Of a stretch of DNA of 64,000 bases, positions 16,313 to 25,387 are shown piece by piece. The notes under the pieces are model-generated. The model made no database searches and was not told the origin of the DNA. It saw only the letters and a program-made list of their open reading frames with translations. The first letter of the stretch is position 1; the number at the start of each line of letters is the position of its first letter. The DNA is from JBBPYC01 sp038200275 (lineage in GTDB: Bacteria; Pseudomonadota; Gammaproteobacteria; Burkholderiales; Burkholderiaceae_C), in NCBI GenBank assembly GCA_038200275.1, contig JBBPYC010000021.1, positions 1-64,000 of the forward strand, read 5' to 3'. The translations under genes and the position numbers were made by a program.

Positions 16313-17802
16313 ATTGCCGAAGCGGCCGTGCTGTGGAAATCCCAGCCTCCACCGAGGGCCTGAAACACCTGCACCGATCGTTGCAGCGCATCGAGCCGCG
16401 CACTGGTCAGTGCAGACCGCGTTGCGCGCCAGGCGCGTTCGGCATCGAGCAGTTCGGTCAGGCCCGCGAACCCCAGTTCGTAGCGCTTGCGCGCGGCGTC
16501 GTAGCCCGAGCGACCGCGGCGTTCCCCTTCGACCAACGTACCGACCCGGCGCCGGTCCGACTGCAGCCGCAGCAGTGCCTGGTCGGTCTCGGAAAAAGCG
16601 GTTTGCACGGTGCGCTCGTAGTTCAGCACCGCTTGCTCAGCGCGTGCGCCTTCCGCGGCAAGCTGCGCCTGCAGCCGCGGCCGGTCGAGGATTGGCACCA
16701 CGAGTCCGAGGCCGAGCGACCAGAAGCTCGTGGTGGTGTCGAAACTGCTGCGCTGCGCGGTGATGCCGATGCCAGGGTTCAACGTAAGGCGCGGGAAGAA
16801 ATCGAGTTCGGCCAGCCGCACACTGCTGGCCGCGCGCTGCACGCGTGCAAACGCCTGCCGCACATCGGGCCGGCGCGCAAGCAGCTCGCCCGGCAGCGCA
16901 GCCGGCACGGCAGGCACCGTGCCGAGCCGCGCCTCCACATCGAGCGTGGCCAGCGGCTGCGTGCCGGTGCCCAGCACGACAAGCAACGCGCGGCGGGACG
17001 CCAGCAGCGCCGCATCGAGTGCTTCGGCCTGCGCTTCGGCCTGCGCCACATCGGTAGCGACCCGGTCCAGTTCGGACGACGGTGCCAGACCGCGCCGCGC
17101 GCGCTCGGCCACCACCGCCTGCAATTCGCGCTGAATTCGCACCGTCTCGGTCGCCTCGTTGCGCTGCACCTTGAAGCCGCGCGCCTGAAACAGCGAACGC
17201 GCAACTTCGGCTGCGATCGCCGCACGCGCGGCCTCCACGTCGAACCGCGCGGCGATCACATCGGCCTGCGCTACCGTGCCCGCTGCCTTCCGGCGCCCGA
17301 ACAAGTCGATCTCCCAACTCACCGGCAGCGACACGCTGGCCGACTTCGCCGCGCCGAAGCCGGCCAGGCTCGCGACCGCTCCGGCCGCAGGCGCACCACC
17401 GGCGGTCGTGGCACCAATGCTCGGCACGTCTTCGAGATTGCGCGTGTAGCGGTAGTCGGCGCTGGCCTGCAGGTTGCCTTGCGGGTTGAAGCGCGCCAAT
17501 GCAATCGAACGCAGCGCGCGGGTCTCTTCGAGGCGTGCAAGCGCCGTGCGCACCGTAAAGCCTTGGGCAAGTGCTGCTTGAGTGAGCTGCGTCAACTGGG
17601 GGTCGTTGTAGAGCGTCCACCAGTGGTCGAGCGATGTTCGGGCGGTGCCGGCGGGCAACGTGTCGTAAGTCTCGGGCAGCGCGACATCGGCTGCGCGCGG
17701 CGGTGCGCCGGTCGCGCATGCGGTCAGCAGCACGGCGGTGGCGAGCGCGGAAAGGCGTGCGCGCGCCGGGCACTTGGTCAATCCACATTCAACACCGCGC
17801 AT
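16309..17802 (-). CDS. TolC/NodT-type outer membrane efflux lipoprotein
   Basis: The 497-residue protein has a lipobox (LLTAC, about residues 22-26) and the two OEP repeats of NodT-family channels. The first half contains TYDTLPAGTARTSLDHWWTLYNDPQL, quoted here in pieces: TYDTLP and LDHWWTLYNDP. The second half contains GYDAARKRYELGFAGLTELL near the C-terminus. The protein forms the outer membrane and periplasmic tunnel of the tripartite pump. The start at 17802 follows the MipA gene by two bases, and its stop overlaps the adaptor start. The ATG begins just before the lipobox. Confidence 0.93.
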   Translation of the reverse strand: MRGVECGLTKCPARARLSALATAVLLTACATGAPPRAADVALPETYDTLPAGTARTSLDHWWTLYNDPQLTQLTQAALAQGFTVRTALARLEETRALRSIALARFNPQGNLQASADYRYTRNLEDVPSIGATTAGGAPAAGAVASLAGFGAAKSASVSLPVSWEIDLFGRRKAAGTVAQADVIAARFDVEAARAAIAAEVARSLFQARGFKVQRNEATETVRIQRELQAVVAERARRGLAPSSELDRVATDVAQAEAQAEALDAALLASRRALLVVLGTGTQPLATLDVEARLGTVPAVPAALPGELLARRPDVRQAFARVQRAASSVRLAELDFFPRLTLNPGIGITAQRSSFDTTTSFWSLGLGLVVPILDRPRLQAQLAAEGARAEQAVLNYERTVQTAFSETDQALLRLQSDRRRVGTLVEGERRGRSGYDAARKRYELGFAGLTELLDAERAWRATRSALTSARLDALQRSVQVFQALGGGWDFHSTAASAM

Positions 17803-17804
17803 GG

Positions 17805-18491
17805 TCAAAACCGGTAGCTGAGCGCCGCGCTCATGCCGGTCACGTGGCGTTGCTGCACGGTCGGGCTGTCGGCTGCTTCTGCGCCGAGCCGGTAGAACGT
17901 CGCGCCCACAATGGAAAACCAGTTGGGCGTGAATGCATGCGTCCAGGCCGCGCTCAGGCCGTAGCGCCGAATACCGGCACCCGCGTTGTAAGCACCCAGC
18001 CCGGAGCGCGCCGACTGCGCGCCGCTGAGACCGAAATAAGCCTGCATGATCTCGCGGTCCGCCCACTCGGCCGACAGATCGAGCAGCAAGCGGTCGACCG
18101 GCCCAAATGCCGTGGCCCAGCCGCCGCCGACGCCGGTCAGCAAGCCTGCGAAGAAGCGCCCATCTCGATAGTTGATCACCGGCAACGCACGCAGCTTGTC
18201 TTCGTTAGCGCCTTCGTAGCGCGGCAAGTCGGTGGCTCCAAGCCCGATGCTGAACTGGCTGCCCGAACGCGGCTCGGCCGTGGACCAAACATCGTTCTTG
18301 GGTTCTGCTTCGACACCGGTCGGCGTCTGGTTCGGCATGCGTTGGGCCGCCGCTTGCGTGCTCAGGCCGACTGCGACGACGCCGACCGCCCGGGCGGCAG
18401 CACGCCGTGGCGTTGGGCAACGCTGCGATGCGACGCGCGGGCGAGCACAGCCGGGGTGCGGGGCCGCATGCGATTTGCAAGTGACGTTCAT
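17805..18491 (-). CDS. MipA/OmpV-family outer membrane protein
   Basis: The 228-residue frame starts with a long basic leader, then a hydrophobic stretch (AVGVVAVGLSTQAAAQ) that would serve as signal peptide. The MipA/OmpV core follows: LGATDLPRYEGANEDKLRALPVINYRDGRFF (about 85-115). It ends in the aromatic-terminated strand SAALSYRF, as expected for an outer membrane barrel. Full family members have about 250 residues, so this one is slightly short. Being first in an efflux operon, it may assist outer membrane insertion or transport; the role is inferred. A small GGAAC/GTTCC repeat lies upstream at 18532-18545. Confidence 0.85.
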   Translation of the reverse strand: MNVTCKSHAAPHPGCARPRVASQRCPTPRRAAARAVGVVAVGLSTQAAAQRMPNQTPTGVEAEPKNDVWSTAEPRSGSQFSIGLGATDLPRYEGANEDKLRALPVINYRDGRFFAGLLTGVGGGWATAFGPVDRLLLDLSAEWADREIMQAYFGLSGAQSARSGLGAYNAGAGIRRYGLSAAWTHAFTPNWFSIVGATFYRLGAEAADSPTVQQRHVTGMSAALSYRF

Positions 18492-18594
18492 GAGCGTTCG
18501 GGTGTTGTGGCGGGGTTTGGAAGGACAGTACGGAACTTTCGTTCCACCTTTTGACCTGCCGCCTGCCGTGGAAAACGACCGATGTCCTACGGTT

Positions 18595-19269
18595 TCAACT
18601 GGGTTGCATCGTCTGGCTGCGGGCGGGTGGCCTCGCCAAGGCATCGGCCGTGATGGCATCGTGATAGATCAGGCCTGCCAATAGAAATTTGGTCAGGCTG
18701 TCGAGCTGGCTCGACCGATCCCCTTCGCTCAGGTAGCCGCTCCAGACAAGCTGGATGGCGCCCCAGAACGCTGCCTGCGCGCCGAACATCAAGGTGGCGG
18801 GCGGCTGGTCCGCGAAGATGCCTTCTGCAATGCCGCGCGCGATCAGTTCGCTGGTGTGCGCTGTGACCTGCTGCTCGACGCGCTCCAGTTCGACCAACGT
18901 GTCGGCGGCGAGCCGCGAGCGGAATTCGATGCGGCTGCAAAACAGGAACACGCGGTGCAGGTCCTTGCGCGACAGGTGCGCTTCCCAGGCGACGTGCAGA
19001 TGGCGCTGCAGGGCTTCGATAACCGGCAGTGCAGTATCAATCTCGTCAAAACGACGCACGATCTGGCGCTGGAAGTCGATTGCGAGTTGCGCGTAGATGT
19101 CGTCCTTGCTTGAAAAGTGCTTGTAGATCGTGCCCTTGCCGACTTCAGCCCGGCGCGCAATCTCGTCGACCGTGACCGACTCCCAATCGTCCGACTCGAA
19201 CAGCGCCAGCGCCGCCGCCAGGATGTCCTGGCCGCGCCGGTCAAATTCGCGGCTTCTTCGGTCTTGCAT
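18595..19269 (-). CDS. TetR-family transcriptional repressor
   Basis: The 224-residue protein has the N-terminal TetR HTH (VTVDEIARRAEVGKGTIYKHFSSKDD, about residues 31-56) and an all-helical ligand domain with a TetR_C-type segment. The family usually represses nearby transport genes and is released by small ligands. It ends 103 bases before the efflux operon start, on the same strand. A 34-bp palindrome 48 bases before its ATG is the likely operator, so autoregulation is probable. Whether it also represses the pump is inferred from position. Confidence 0.92.
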   Translation of the reverse strand: MQDRRSREFDRRGQDILAAALALFESDDWESVTVDEIARRAEVGKGTIYKHFSSKDDIYAQLAIDFQRQIVRRFDEIDTALPVIEALQRHLHVAWEAHLSRKDLHRVFLFCSRIEFRSRLAADTLVELERVEQQVTAHTSELIARGIAEGIFADQPPATLMFGAQAAFWGAIQLVWSGYLSEGDRSSQLDSLTKFLLAGLIYHDAITADALARPPARSQTMQPS

Positions 19270-19316
19270 GGTTGGGAGCGGGGAAAACAGCAATGATGAC
19301 TCGATACCTCCGGGAC

Positions 19317-19350
19317 GTGACCAACGGTCATTTTAAGAACCGATGGTCAC
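19317..19350. promoter_or_regulatory. Palindromic operator candidate for the TetR regulator
   Basis: GTGACCAACGGT (19317-19328) and ACCGATGGTCAC (19339-19350) are inverted repeats matching at 11 of 12 positions around a ten-base TCATTTTAAG centre. The AT-rich spacer next to the tetR start and 220 bases before the divergent transporter gene is typical of a TetR operator. Confidence 0.7.
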
Positions 19351-19569
19351 ATGGGTTGGTGAAGGGGCATTCGCCGGTGGGGACTTTGCTGTTGGCGCAG
19401 CGAACGCCTTGCCCGTCGTTCAGAAGCAGGCCCGGACCCTCCTGCGCGCTGCCGGGCACATCACGGAGAGGCAAAATTGCTCGACCTCCGCGCCGGCGGA
19501 CAAGCGTCTGTCGGCTGGCTTCCTCATCGCTTTTTTCTAACTTCGTCCGCTGCAGCGGATGCTCAGCCC

Positions 19570-20511
19570 ATGGCCGAATCAAAAATTGCCGTCTACGGCG
19601 CCATTGCTGCCAACAGTGCGATTGCGGTCACCAAGTTCATCGTGGCCGGCGTCACGGGCAGCTCCGCAATGCTGTCCGAAGCGGTGCACTCCACGGTCGA
19701 CACCGGCAACGGCATCCTGCTGCTGATCGGCATGAGCCGCAGCCAGCAGCCTGCCACGCCCAAGCATCCGTTCGGTCACGGCAAGGAGCTTTACTTCTGG
19801 AGCTTGATCGTCGCGGTGCTGATCTTCGGCCTGGGCGGCGGCATCTCGTTTTATGAAGGGGTGCAGCACGTGCTGGCGCCGGTGCCGCTCACAGACCCGT
19901 TCTGGAACTATGTGGTGCTGGCCGCAGCCGCCGTGTTCGAAGGCGCCAGCCTCGGGGTCGCGCTGCACCAGTTCCAATCGGAGAAAGGCCCGCACCCGTT
20001 CTGGCGCGCGCTGCATACGAGCAAAGACCCGTCGACCTACACCGTGATCGCGGAAGACTCAGCCGCGTTGCTCGGGTTGCTGATCGCCGGTGTGGGCATC
20101 TGGGCCAGCCACACGTTTCAACTGCCGGTGCTCGACGGTGTCGCATCGATCCTGATCGGGTTGCTGCTGGCCGGCGTGGCGGTGCTGCTGGTGTCCGAAG
20201 CGCGTGGCTTGCTGGTGGGTGAAGGCGTGCGGCCTGAGACGGCCGAGCAGTTGCGCCAACTGGCGCTGCGCCCCGACGAAGTCCGCAGTGCGTCGATGCC
20301 TCTCACGATGTACATGGGGCCCGATGATGTGCTGCTCGCGATCGACGTCGCGTTTCGTAATGGCACCCCGGCCGAGCAGACTGCGCGCGTGGTCAACGCG
20401 ATCGAGCGCGACATGCGGGCACAGTTCCCGCGCATCCGGCGCATCTACATCGAAGCGCATGAGGAACGCGACGACCCGAATGACGTGCCGCTGCCCACGC
20501 CGTCCAGCTGA
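19570..20511 (+). CDS. Cation diffusion facilitator (CDF) metal exporter
   Basis: The 313-residue protein has the six-helix CDF core. TM2 contains SEAVHSTVDTGNG (about residues 37-49) with the H-D metal site, and a second HD-type pair is in the TM5 region (AEDSAALLGLL, about 158-168). A cytoplasmic C-terminal domain (about 205-300) contains the metal-binding dimerisation fold. The PFGHGKEL motif after TM2 is conserved. It exports divalent cations such as zinc or cobalt in exchange for protons; specificity is not evident. It is divergent from the TetR gene, and the ATG at 19570 begins the first helix. Confidence 0.92.
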   Translation: MAESKIAVYGAIAANSAIAVTKFIVAGVTGSSAMLSEAVHSTVDTGNGILLLIGMSRSQQPATPKHPFGHGKELYFWSLIVAVLIFGLGGGISFYEGVQHVLAPVPLTDPFWNYVVLAAAAVFEGASLGVALHQFQSEKGPHPFWRALHTSKDPSTYTVIAEDSAALLGLLIAGVGIWASHTFQLPVLDGVASILIGLLLAGVAVLLVSEARGLLVGEGVRPETAEQLRQLALRPDEVRSASMPLTMYMGPDDVLLAIDVAFRNGTPAEQTARVVNAIERDMRAQFPRIRRIYIEAHEERDDPNDVPLPTPSS

Positions 20512-20535
20512 ACAAACGGGGCAGCGCCTGCGGCA

Positions 20536-21921
20536 CTACTTGGCAGCCGAGCCCGCCGCCGTCACGCGCCAGACCTTGTTGCCCACGTCATCGGCCACCA
20601 GCAACGCACCGCGCTTGTCCAGCGCCACACCCACCGGTCGGCCGTAAGCCTTGCCCGCGTCGCTCAGGAAACCCGTCAGCACATCGGTCGGCTGGCCGCT
20701 GGGCTGTGTGCCCTGGAACGGCACGAAGATGACTTTATAGCCACTGGCCGGCTTACGGTTCCAGGAGCCGTGCTGGCCGATGAACATGCCGCTCTGGAAC
20801 GCAGCGGGCAGGGCCTGGTTTTCGTTGCCCGACCAAGCCAGTCCGAGCGATGCGGTATGAGGCCCGAGCGCATAGTCCGGCGCCACCGCCTTGGCAACCA
20901 GTTCGGGCTGCTGCGGCTTCACGCGCTCATCCACATGCTGGCCGTAGTAGCTGTACGGCCAGCCGTAAAACGCGCCGTCCTTTACCGAAGTCAGGTAGTC
21001 GGGCACCAGATCGCTGCCGATCTCGTCGCGTTCGTTGACCACCGTCCAAAGCGTATCGGTCTGCGGCTGCCAAGCCAGCCCGTTCGGATTGCGCAGGCCG
21101 CCGGCGAAGATGCGGTGGCCGCCAGTGGCGATGTCCACTTCCCAAATCGCCGCACGGCCTTCTTCAGCCGCCATGCCGTTTTCGGCGACGTTGCTGTTCG
21201 AGCCCACGGTGACAAACAGCTTCTTGCCGTCCTTCGACGCGATCAGGTTCTTCGTCCAGTGATGGTTGATCGGGCCGGCCGGCAACTTGACGACCTCACG
21301 TGCGGCCGCATCGATACGGGTCGCGCCGGGCGTGTACGGATACGCGACCACTGCGTCGGTGTTCGCGATGTAGAGCGTGTCGCCGACCAGTTGCATGCCG
21401 AACGGCGAGTGCAATCCTTCCAGGAACGGCGTTGACAAATCGGCGCGGCCATCGCCGTCGGTGTCGCGCAGCAAGGTGATGCGGTTCGCGCTGGGCACCC
21501 CGGCGCCGGCGCGCTTCATCACGAGCTTCATGATCCAGCCCTTGATGCCCTTGCCGTCTTCGGGCTTCGGCGGTGCATTGGTCTCGGCCACCAGCACATC
21601 GCCGTTGGGCAGCACCGTGAGCCAGCGCGGGTGATCCAGCCCTTCGGCAAACGGCTTGACGGCCAGGCCGGCGGCAGCCTGCGGTGCCGCGTTGTCGGGC
21701 CAGCCAATGGCCGGTGCGATGTTCACGGTCGGGATGAGCGACTCGGCCGGCTTCGGCAGCGTGGGGTTCGGGCCGGTGCCGGCGGCCACAGGCAACGAGG
21801 CCGGCTCGGCGCAACCAGCAACCAACGCCGCCGTGGCCAGCGCAGCGCAACATGCAGCGACTTGCGAGAAACCGGCGAAAGGTCGGCGAGGAAGCAATGA
21901 AACGGCTTGAATTTTCAGCAT
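20536..21921 (-). CDS. PQQ-type soluble sugar dehydrogenase, sorbosone dehydrogenase-like lipoprotein
   Basis: The 461-residue protein has a lipobox (LVAGC, about residues 29-33) and a six-bladed beta-propeller of the glucose/sorbosone dehydrogenase family. Visible family motifs are DHPRWLTVLPNGDVLVAETN (about 93-112), HWTKNLI, RNPNGLAWQP (about 273-282) and an NERDEIGSDLVPDY segment (about 289-302). Relatives oxidise aldoses or sorbosone using pyrroloquinoline quinone in the periplasm. No PQQ synthesis genes are in the window. It converges with the CDF gene, with a 24-base gap. Confidence 0.88.
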   Translation of the reverse strand: MLKIQAVSLLPRRPFAGFSQVAACCAALATAALVAGCAEPASLPVAAGTGPNPTLPKPAESLIPTVNIAPAIGWPDNAAPQAAAGLAVKPFAEGLDHPRWLTVLPNGDVLVAETNAPPKPEDGKGIKGWIMKLVMKRAGAGVPSANRITLLRDTDGDGRADLSTPFLEGLHSPFGMQLVGDTLYIANTDAVVAYPYTPGATRIDAAAREVVKLPAGPINHHWTKNLIASKDGKKLFVTVGSNSNVAENGMAAEEGRAAIWEVDIATGGHRIFAGGLRNPNGLAWQPQTDTLWTVVNERDEIGSDLVPDYLTSVKDGAFYGWPYSYYGQHVDERVKPQQPELVAKAVAPDYALGPHTASLGLAWSGNENQALPAAFQSGMFIGQHGSWNRKPASGYKVIFVPFQGTQPSGQPTDVLTGFLSDAGKAYGRPVGVALDKRGALLVADDVGNKVWRVTAAGSAAK

Positions 21922-22063
21922 GGAGGTGGCAGCAACGGGGCAGACAAAGAAATGAAGCACCGATGTTGCCGCGTCGCGGCAAGCTGCGGTAGAGCTGGCC
22001 GGCTGCAACCCTGCCCCCGGCAGTGCCTACCCCACCAGCACCGGTAGGCGCTGATCCTGTTTG

Positions 22064-22104
22064 GGAGTACTCGAAAGCCGACCGCAGGGAGCAAAGGCTT
22101 GGGG
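22064..22104 (+). repeat. Intergenic repeat, copy C
   Basis: The sequence CGAAAGCCGACCGCAGGGAG followed by CAAAGGCTTGGGG is shared, with few changes, with sites at 32512-32555 and 58229-58273. It lies between a minus-strand gene start and a minus-strand gene end. Confidence 0.6.
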
Positions 22105-22105
22105 T

Positions 22106-23089
22106 CTAGTCCACCGTCATGCCGGTCGACCTGATGATGCTCGCATAACGGTCACGCTGCCTGGCAAGCATGACTTCCGCCTCTGTGCCGCTCACGCTCT
22201 CCACGAACAGATCCAGTTGGGCGAGCTTGTCCTTCACATCGGGCTGCGCCAGCGCATCGGCAAACGCCTTGGCCAACGCAGCACGTATCGCTGGCGGCGT
22301 GGCGGTCGGGATCATGGCGACGTACAGGACTTCGACCTGCAACTCCTTCAACCCGGTTTCGGCCGTGGTCGGCACCTCCGGCGCAAGCTGCGAGCGTTTT
22401 CGGCTGGTCACGGCCAGCGGCACGATCTTGCCGGCCTTCACGTGCGGGATCATGCCGGGCGTGGCCAGGATGCCGCCATCCACTTCGCCGGACAGCACCG
22501 CGAGCACGGCTGGCGAATTGCCTTTGTACGGCACATGCAGCACCTTGACGCCGGTCGATTCGCCGAGGATCTCAGCCGCCAGATGGCCTGGGCTGCCGTT
22601 GCTGCCCGAGCTGAACGTCAGGCCCTGCCTGCTTTTGCCCTTGTCGATCAACTGCTGCGGCGTGGTCACGCCGAGCGCCGGATTCACGCCCAGCAGCAGG
22701 CCAGAAGACGCCATGATCGACAGCGGCGTCAGGCCCTCCAGCCGCCAGCCAAGGGACTTGTAGATCGACGGATTGATCGTGAACGTGGTGTCGATGCCCG
22801 ACAGGATGGTCTGGCCATCGGCCGGTGCGCGGGCCACTTGGTCGGCTGCGATATTGCCGCCAGCACCGGGCTTGTTCTCAACCACGACGGTCTGCTTCAA
22901 CGCGCTTTCGAGCTTGTCTGCGACCAGTCGCGAGATGATGTCCGACGGCCCGCCGGGGGGAAACGAATTCACGATCTTGATCGGGCCGGCTGGCAGCGTT
23001 TGCGTCTGACCGGGGCTGGCTGCCGCCAGCGCGCCGATGCAGCACAACGTAAGCAATGCCTGGCGCCGGACGGAGGATGCCTGCTTCAT
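22106..23089 (-). CDS. Bug-family tripartite tricarboxylate-type solute receptor
   Basis: A 327-residue periplasmic binding protein with signal peptide (about residues 1-30) and the Bug fold. It has the PIKIVNSFPPGGPSDIISR opening (about 36-54), NKPGAGGNIA (about 72-81) and VPYKGNSPAVLAVLSGEV (about 171-188). The family binds carboxylates and other small anions for TctAB-type transporters. No TctA or TctB gene is nearby, so it is an orphan receptor that must share a transporter. Its 3' end abuts a 35-bp intergenic repeat. The ligand cannot be deduced. Confidence 0.92.
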   Translation of the reverse strand: MKQASSVRRQALLTLCCIGALAAASPGQTQTLPAGPIKIVNSFPPGGPSDIISRLVADKLESALKQTVVVENKPGAGGNIAADQVARAPADGQTILSGIDTTFTINPSIYKSLGWRLEGLTPLSIMASSGLLLGVNPALGVTTPQQLIDKGKSRQGLTFSSGSNGSPGHLAAEILGESTGVKVLHVPYKGNSPAVLAVLSGEVDGGILATPGMIPHVKAGKIVPLAVTSRKRSQLAPEVPTTAETGLKELQVEVLYVAMIPTATPPAIRAALAKAFADALAQPDVKDKLAQLDLFVESVSGTEAEVMLARQRDRYASIIRSTGMTVD

Positions 23090-23202
23090 GAATTTCTCCT
23101 CTTGTTGTTTGTCGTCATGGTGCGCCGTTCGATCGGCTTCGCTGGACGCACGATGTGCCGACAAGCTTGCTGCGCAGTCGCTATCAGGTTAACAAGCAAC
23201 CC

Positions 23203-23257
23203 GGAAAATGAAACGGGGCCTGAGCACCGGTGCAGACGCATCGGTGCCCAGGCCCCG
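23203..23257 (-). terminator. Rho-independent terminator of the CHRD gene
   Basis: CGGGGCCTGAGCACCG (23214-23229) and CGGTGCCCAGGCCCCG (23242-23257) pair at 15 of 16 positions. Read on the minus strand, the stem is followed by a T-rich tract (TTTCATTTT, 23205-23213). It lies 40 bases after the CHRD stop and would end its transcript before the Bug gene. Confidence 0.75.
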
Positions 23258-23297
23258 CACAGGGATTGCCTGGTTTCGAAAACCAGAGGCGCGCTGC

Positions 23298-23729
23298 TTA
23301 CGGCTCCATTTGGTCGCGGATTTCGCCACCCTTATGCATCTCGCTGTGCACGTTCGCGTACAGGTTTCCGGCCTTATAGGCTTTCATCTGTTCGTCGGTC
23401 AGCTTCGCGCCGTCGTTGGGCACCCACTCACCAGCAGCCGCGCCTTTTTTCAACGGCACGATGACCGGACCGTTGCTGCCTTTGGCGCCCATGTGGATGT
23501 GCGCCATGGTGCCTTCGAGGCCTTTGGTCATGACCTTGCCGGTCACCATGCCGTCGGCGTCGACCTTGAGCATGTTGTCGCCAGTGGCTGCGGTCTGCAC
23601 CGGCGGCACTTCTTCGCCGCCGGTGAGCTTGTTGTCGTCGGCAAAGGCCGGTGCAGCAGCCAGGCCGAAGGCCAGTGCGGCGGCGGCGAGAACACTGCGT
23701 TTGCCTGCGGTGAAATGTTTCGAGGTCAT
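23298..23729 (-). CDS. CHRD domain-containing secreted protein
   Basis: A 143-residue protein with a Sec signal peptide (about residues 1-31, cleavage after AFA). One CHRD domain follows, with HIHMGAKGSNGPVIVPL (about 77-93) and the C-terminal LYANVHSEMHKGGEIRDQM (about 123-141). CHRD domains occur in secreted proteins, often near copper or oxidative-stress proteins; the exact role is not known. It carries its own terminator downstream. The ATG at 23729 begins the signal peptide. Confidence 0.88.
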   Translation of the reverse strand: MTSKHFTAGKRSVLAAAALAFGLAAAPAFADDNKLTGGEEVPPVQTAATGDNMLKVDADGMVTGKVMTKGLEGTMAHIHMGAKGSNGPVIVPLKKGAAAGEWVPNDGAKLTDEQMKAYKAGNLYANVHSEMHKGGEIRDQMEP

Positions 23730-23863
23730 GTAGAAGTCTCCAGTACCGGTGAAATGGAAATAAGAGGAAATCCACTGCGCGAATCGGGCCAGACAACCCG
23801 CCGCCAGCCTTCGCATCATGCCCCCAGCCTGCACAAAGACGCAACGGTGTGGGTTTTCCCCAT

Positions 23864-25387
23864 TCACTGCAGGAGCCACAGCGCGCGGCCCGACGCCGGC
23901 TCTGTGCGTGTTGCGGCCGCGAGACTGCCAACCTGAGTCTCAAGCGACGCGGCGTTCGGCAGCGCGCCTGGGTTGGTCTCAGCCCAACTCACCAGCCCGC
24001 CGAACCGGTGCAGCATCTGCTGCTCGACGCTGCCGACCCACAGCGGCACTTGAGGAGCTGCGTCGTCGGCGGCGCTGGCCGAATATGTTGTTGCCCACAG
24101 TCGCAATACCAGTCGCTGCCCTGGGTTCGCTGAGCGCACAAAGCGCAGCGCCGGCAACTCGCCGTTGTGAAATTCGGGCTGCAACGGCAGCGCCACGATG
24201 TCCGGCTGAGATGCGAGCATCGCCGCAGCCGATTGCAGCCCCAGCGGCGCGGCCGGCTGCCAGCCCGCTGCCAACAGCGCCTGCTGCACGCGTTCGGCAG
24301 GCGCGGCCCATTGCAACGTCATCGGCTGCCGGGGCTCGCGTTCAAGGTCGATCCGATACGCAGGCAGACGACGCCAGCCGTCCTTGTGCCAGTCGGCCAG
24401 CGGCACCAGCGGCGCGTGTGCCTGCACCGCATAGCGTTGCATGTCGTTGTCGTGGGCGAACGCAATGTAGGCTGTGCCCGCAATCGCCAACGTCGCCACC
24501 GTAACAAACGCCAGCGCGCGCTGCGGCACCGCTTCCCGACCTGCGTGCCAACTGAACGCAACGCTCGCCAGCGCGACCCAGGCGGTGCCGAGTGCCAGGC
24601 TGCCGAGCACGTCCGACATCCAGTGCGCACCCAGATAGAGCCGTGAAAACGAAGTCAGCAAGATGATCGCCGCCGACGCCAGCCCGATCGCGATGACCTG
24701 CGCGCGCGGCCGACCCCGCGCAAGCAGGAACGCCAGAAATCCGTAAAGCACGATGCTGGACGCCGCATGACCGCTCGGAAACGAGAACTGATCGACCACG
24801 CCGTCATAGAGCGACTGATTCGGCCGCGTGCGCTGCACGCTCGTCTTCAGCACCCAGACCAGCGCACGCCCGAACAGGATCGTCGCGACCCAGTAGCCGA
24901 GCGTGCGCCAGCAGCGCTTCCAAGCCAGCAGCACGCCGACGGCCAGCACCACCGGCACAATCACCGGTGCGCTGCCGAGCTCGGTGACCGCCACCATCGC
25001 ATGATCGAGCCAGCCGGTGCGCAGGCCCTGCAGCGTGCTGAACACCGCATGGTCGAGTAGCACCAGCGGATCGTTCTCCAGCACGTCTTCGAGCAGCCCG
25101 AAAAGCGCCCAGCCGCCGCCCAGCACGAGCAGCGCGGCGGCCAGCAGCCCGGCCGATTCGGGCCGCGCCGGGTCCAACAGCGACACCACCAAAAGTGCAA
25201 CCGGATTGCGCGGCTTCGGCCGGGCCCAATCCACAAGCCGATCGCGCGCCCTGATCAACCAGGGCCAGCCCCAGCCCACCAGCCGCGTTGCACACCAGAT
25301 GCAAGTTGCCAGCAGCAGCAGCGCACCGATCGCCAGCAGCGCAAGCTGCCAGTCAACACCCAATCCAGGCAATGCTTCTTCGCGCAT
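23864..25387 (-). CDS. PAP2 phosphatase fused to an LssY C-terminal domain
   Basis: This 507-residue membrane protein has two parts. The N-terminal part is a PAP2 enzyme with all three motifs: KTSVQRTRP (about 181-189), PSGHAASS (about 204-211) and SRLYLGAHWMSD (about 247-258). The C-terminal part (about residues 330-500) is an LssY-type globular domain with periplasmic-looking sequence. LssY-containing proteins occur in undecaprenyl-diphosphatase-type and lipid-A phosphatase-type enzymes. The 3'-adjacent gene is unrelated. Its start abuts the stop of uronate dehydrogenase, so both share one transcript. Confidence 0.9.
   Translation of the reverse strand: MREEALPGLGVDWQLALLAIGALLLLATCIWCATRLVGWGWPWLIRARDRLVDWARPKPRNPVALLVVSLLDPARPESAGLLAAALLVLGGGWALFGLLEDVLENDPLVLLDHAVFSTLQGLRTGWLDHAMVAVTELGSAPVIVPVVLAVGVLLAWKRCWRTLGYWVATILFGRALVWVLKTSVQRTRPNQSLYDGVVDQFSFPSGHAASSIVLYGFLAFLLARGRPRAQVIAIGLASAAIILLTSFSRLYLGAHWMSDVLGSLALGTAWVALASVAFSWHAGREAVPQRALAFVTVATLAIAGTAYIAFAHDNDMQRYAVQAHAPLVPLADWHKDGWRRLPAYRIDLEREPRQPMTLQWAAPAERVQQALLAAGWQPAAPLGLQSAAAMLASQPDIVALPLQPEFHNGELPALRFVRSANPGQRLVLRLWATTYSASAADDAAPQVPLWVGSVEQQMLHRFGGLVSWAETNPGALPNAASLETQVGSLAAATRTEPASGRALWLLQ

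Noticed and set aside
16126..17817. 563-codon frame opposite the TolC-like gene
   Set aside because: Antisense shadow; the minus-strand protein has clear family motifs.
20536..23089. Complete tripartite tricarboxylate transporter near the Bug gene
   Set aside because: No TctA or TctB frame is present; the neighbours are a sugar dehydrogenase and a CHRD protein.
22061..23464. Frame opposite the Bug receptor and CHRD gene
   Set aside because: Spans two real genes and a terminator; no family resemblance.
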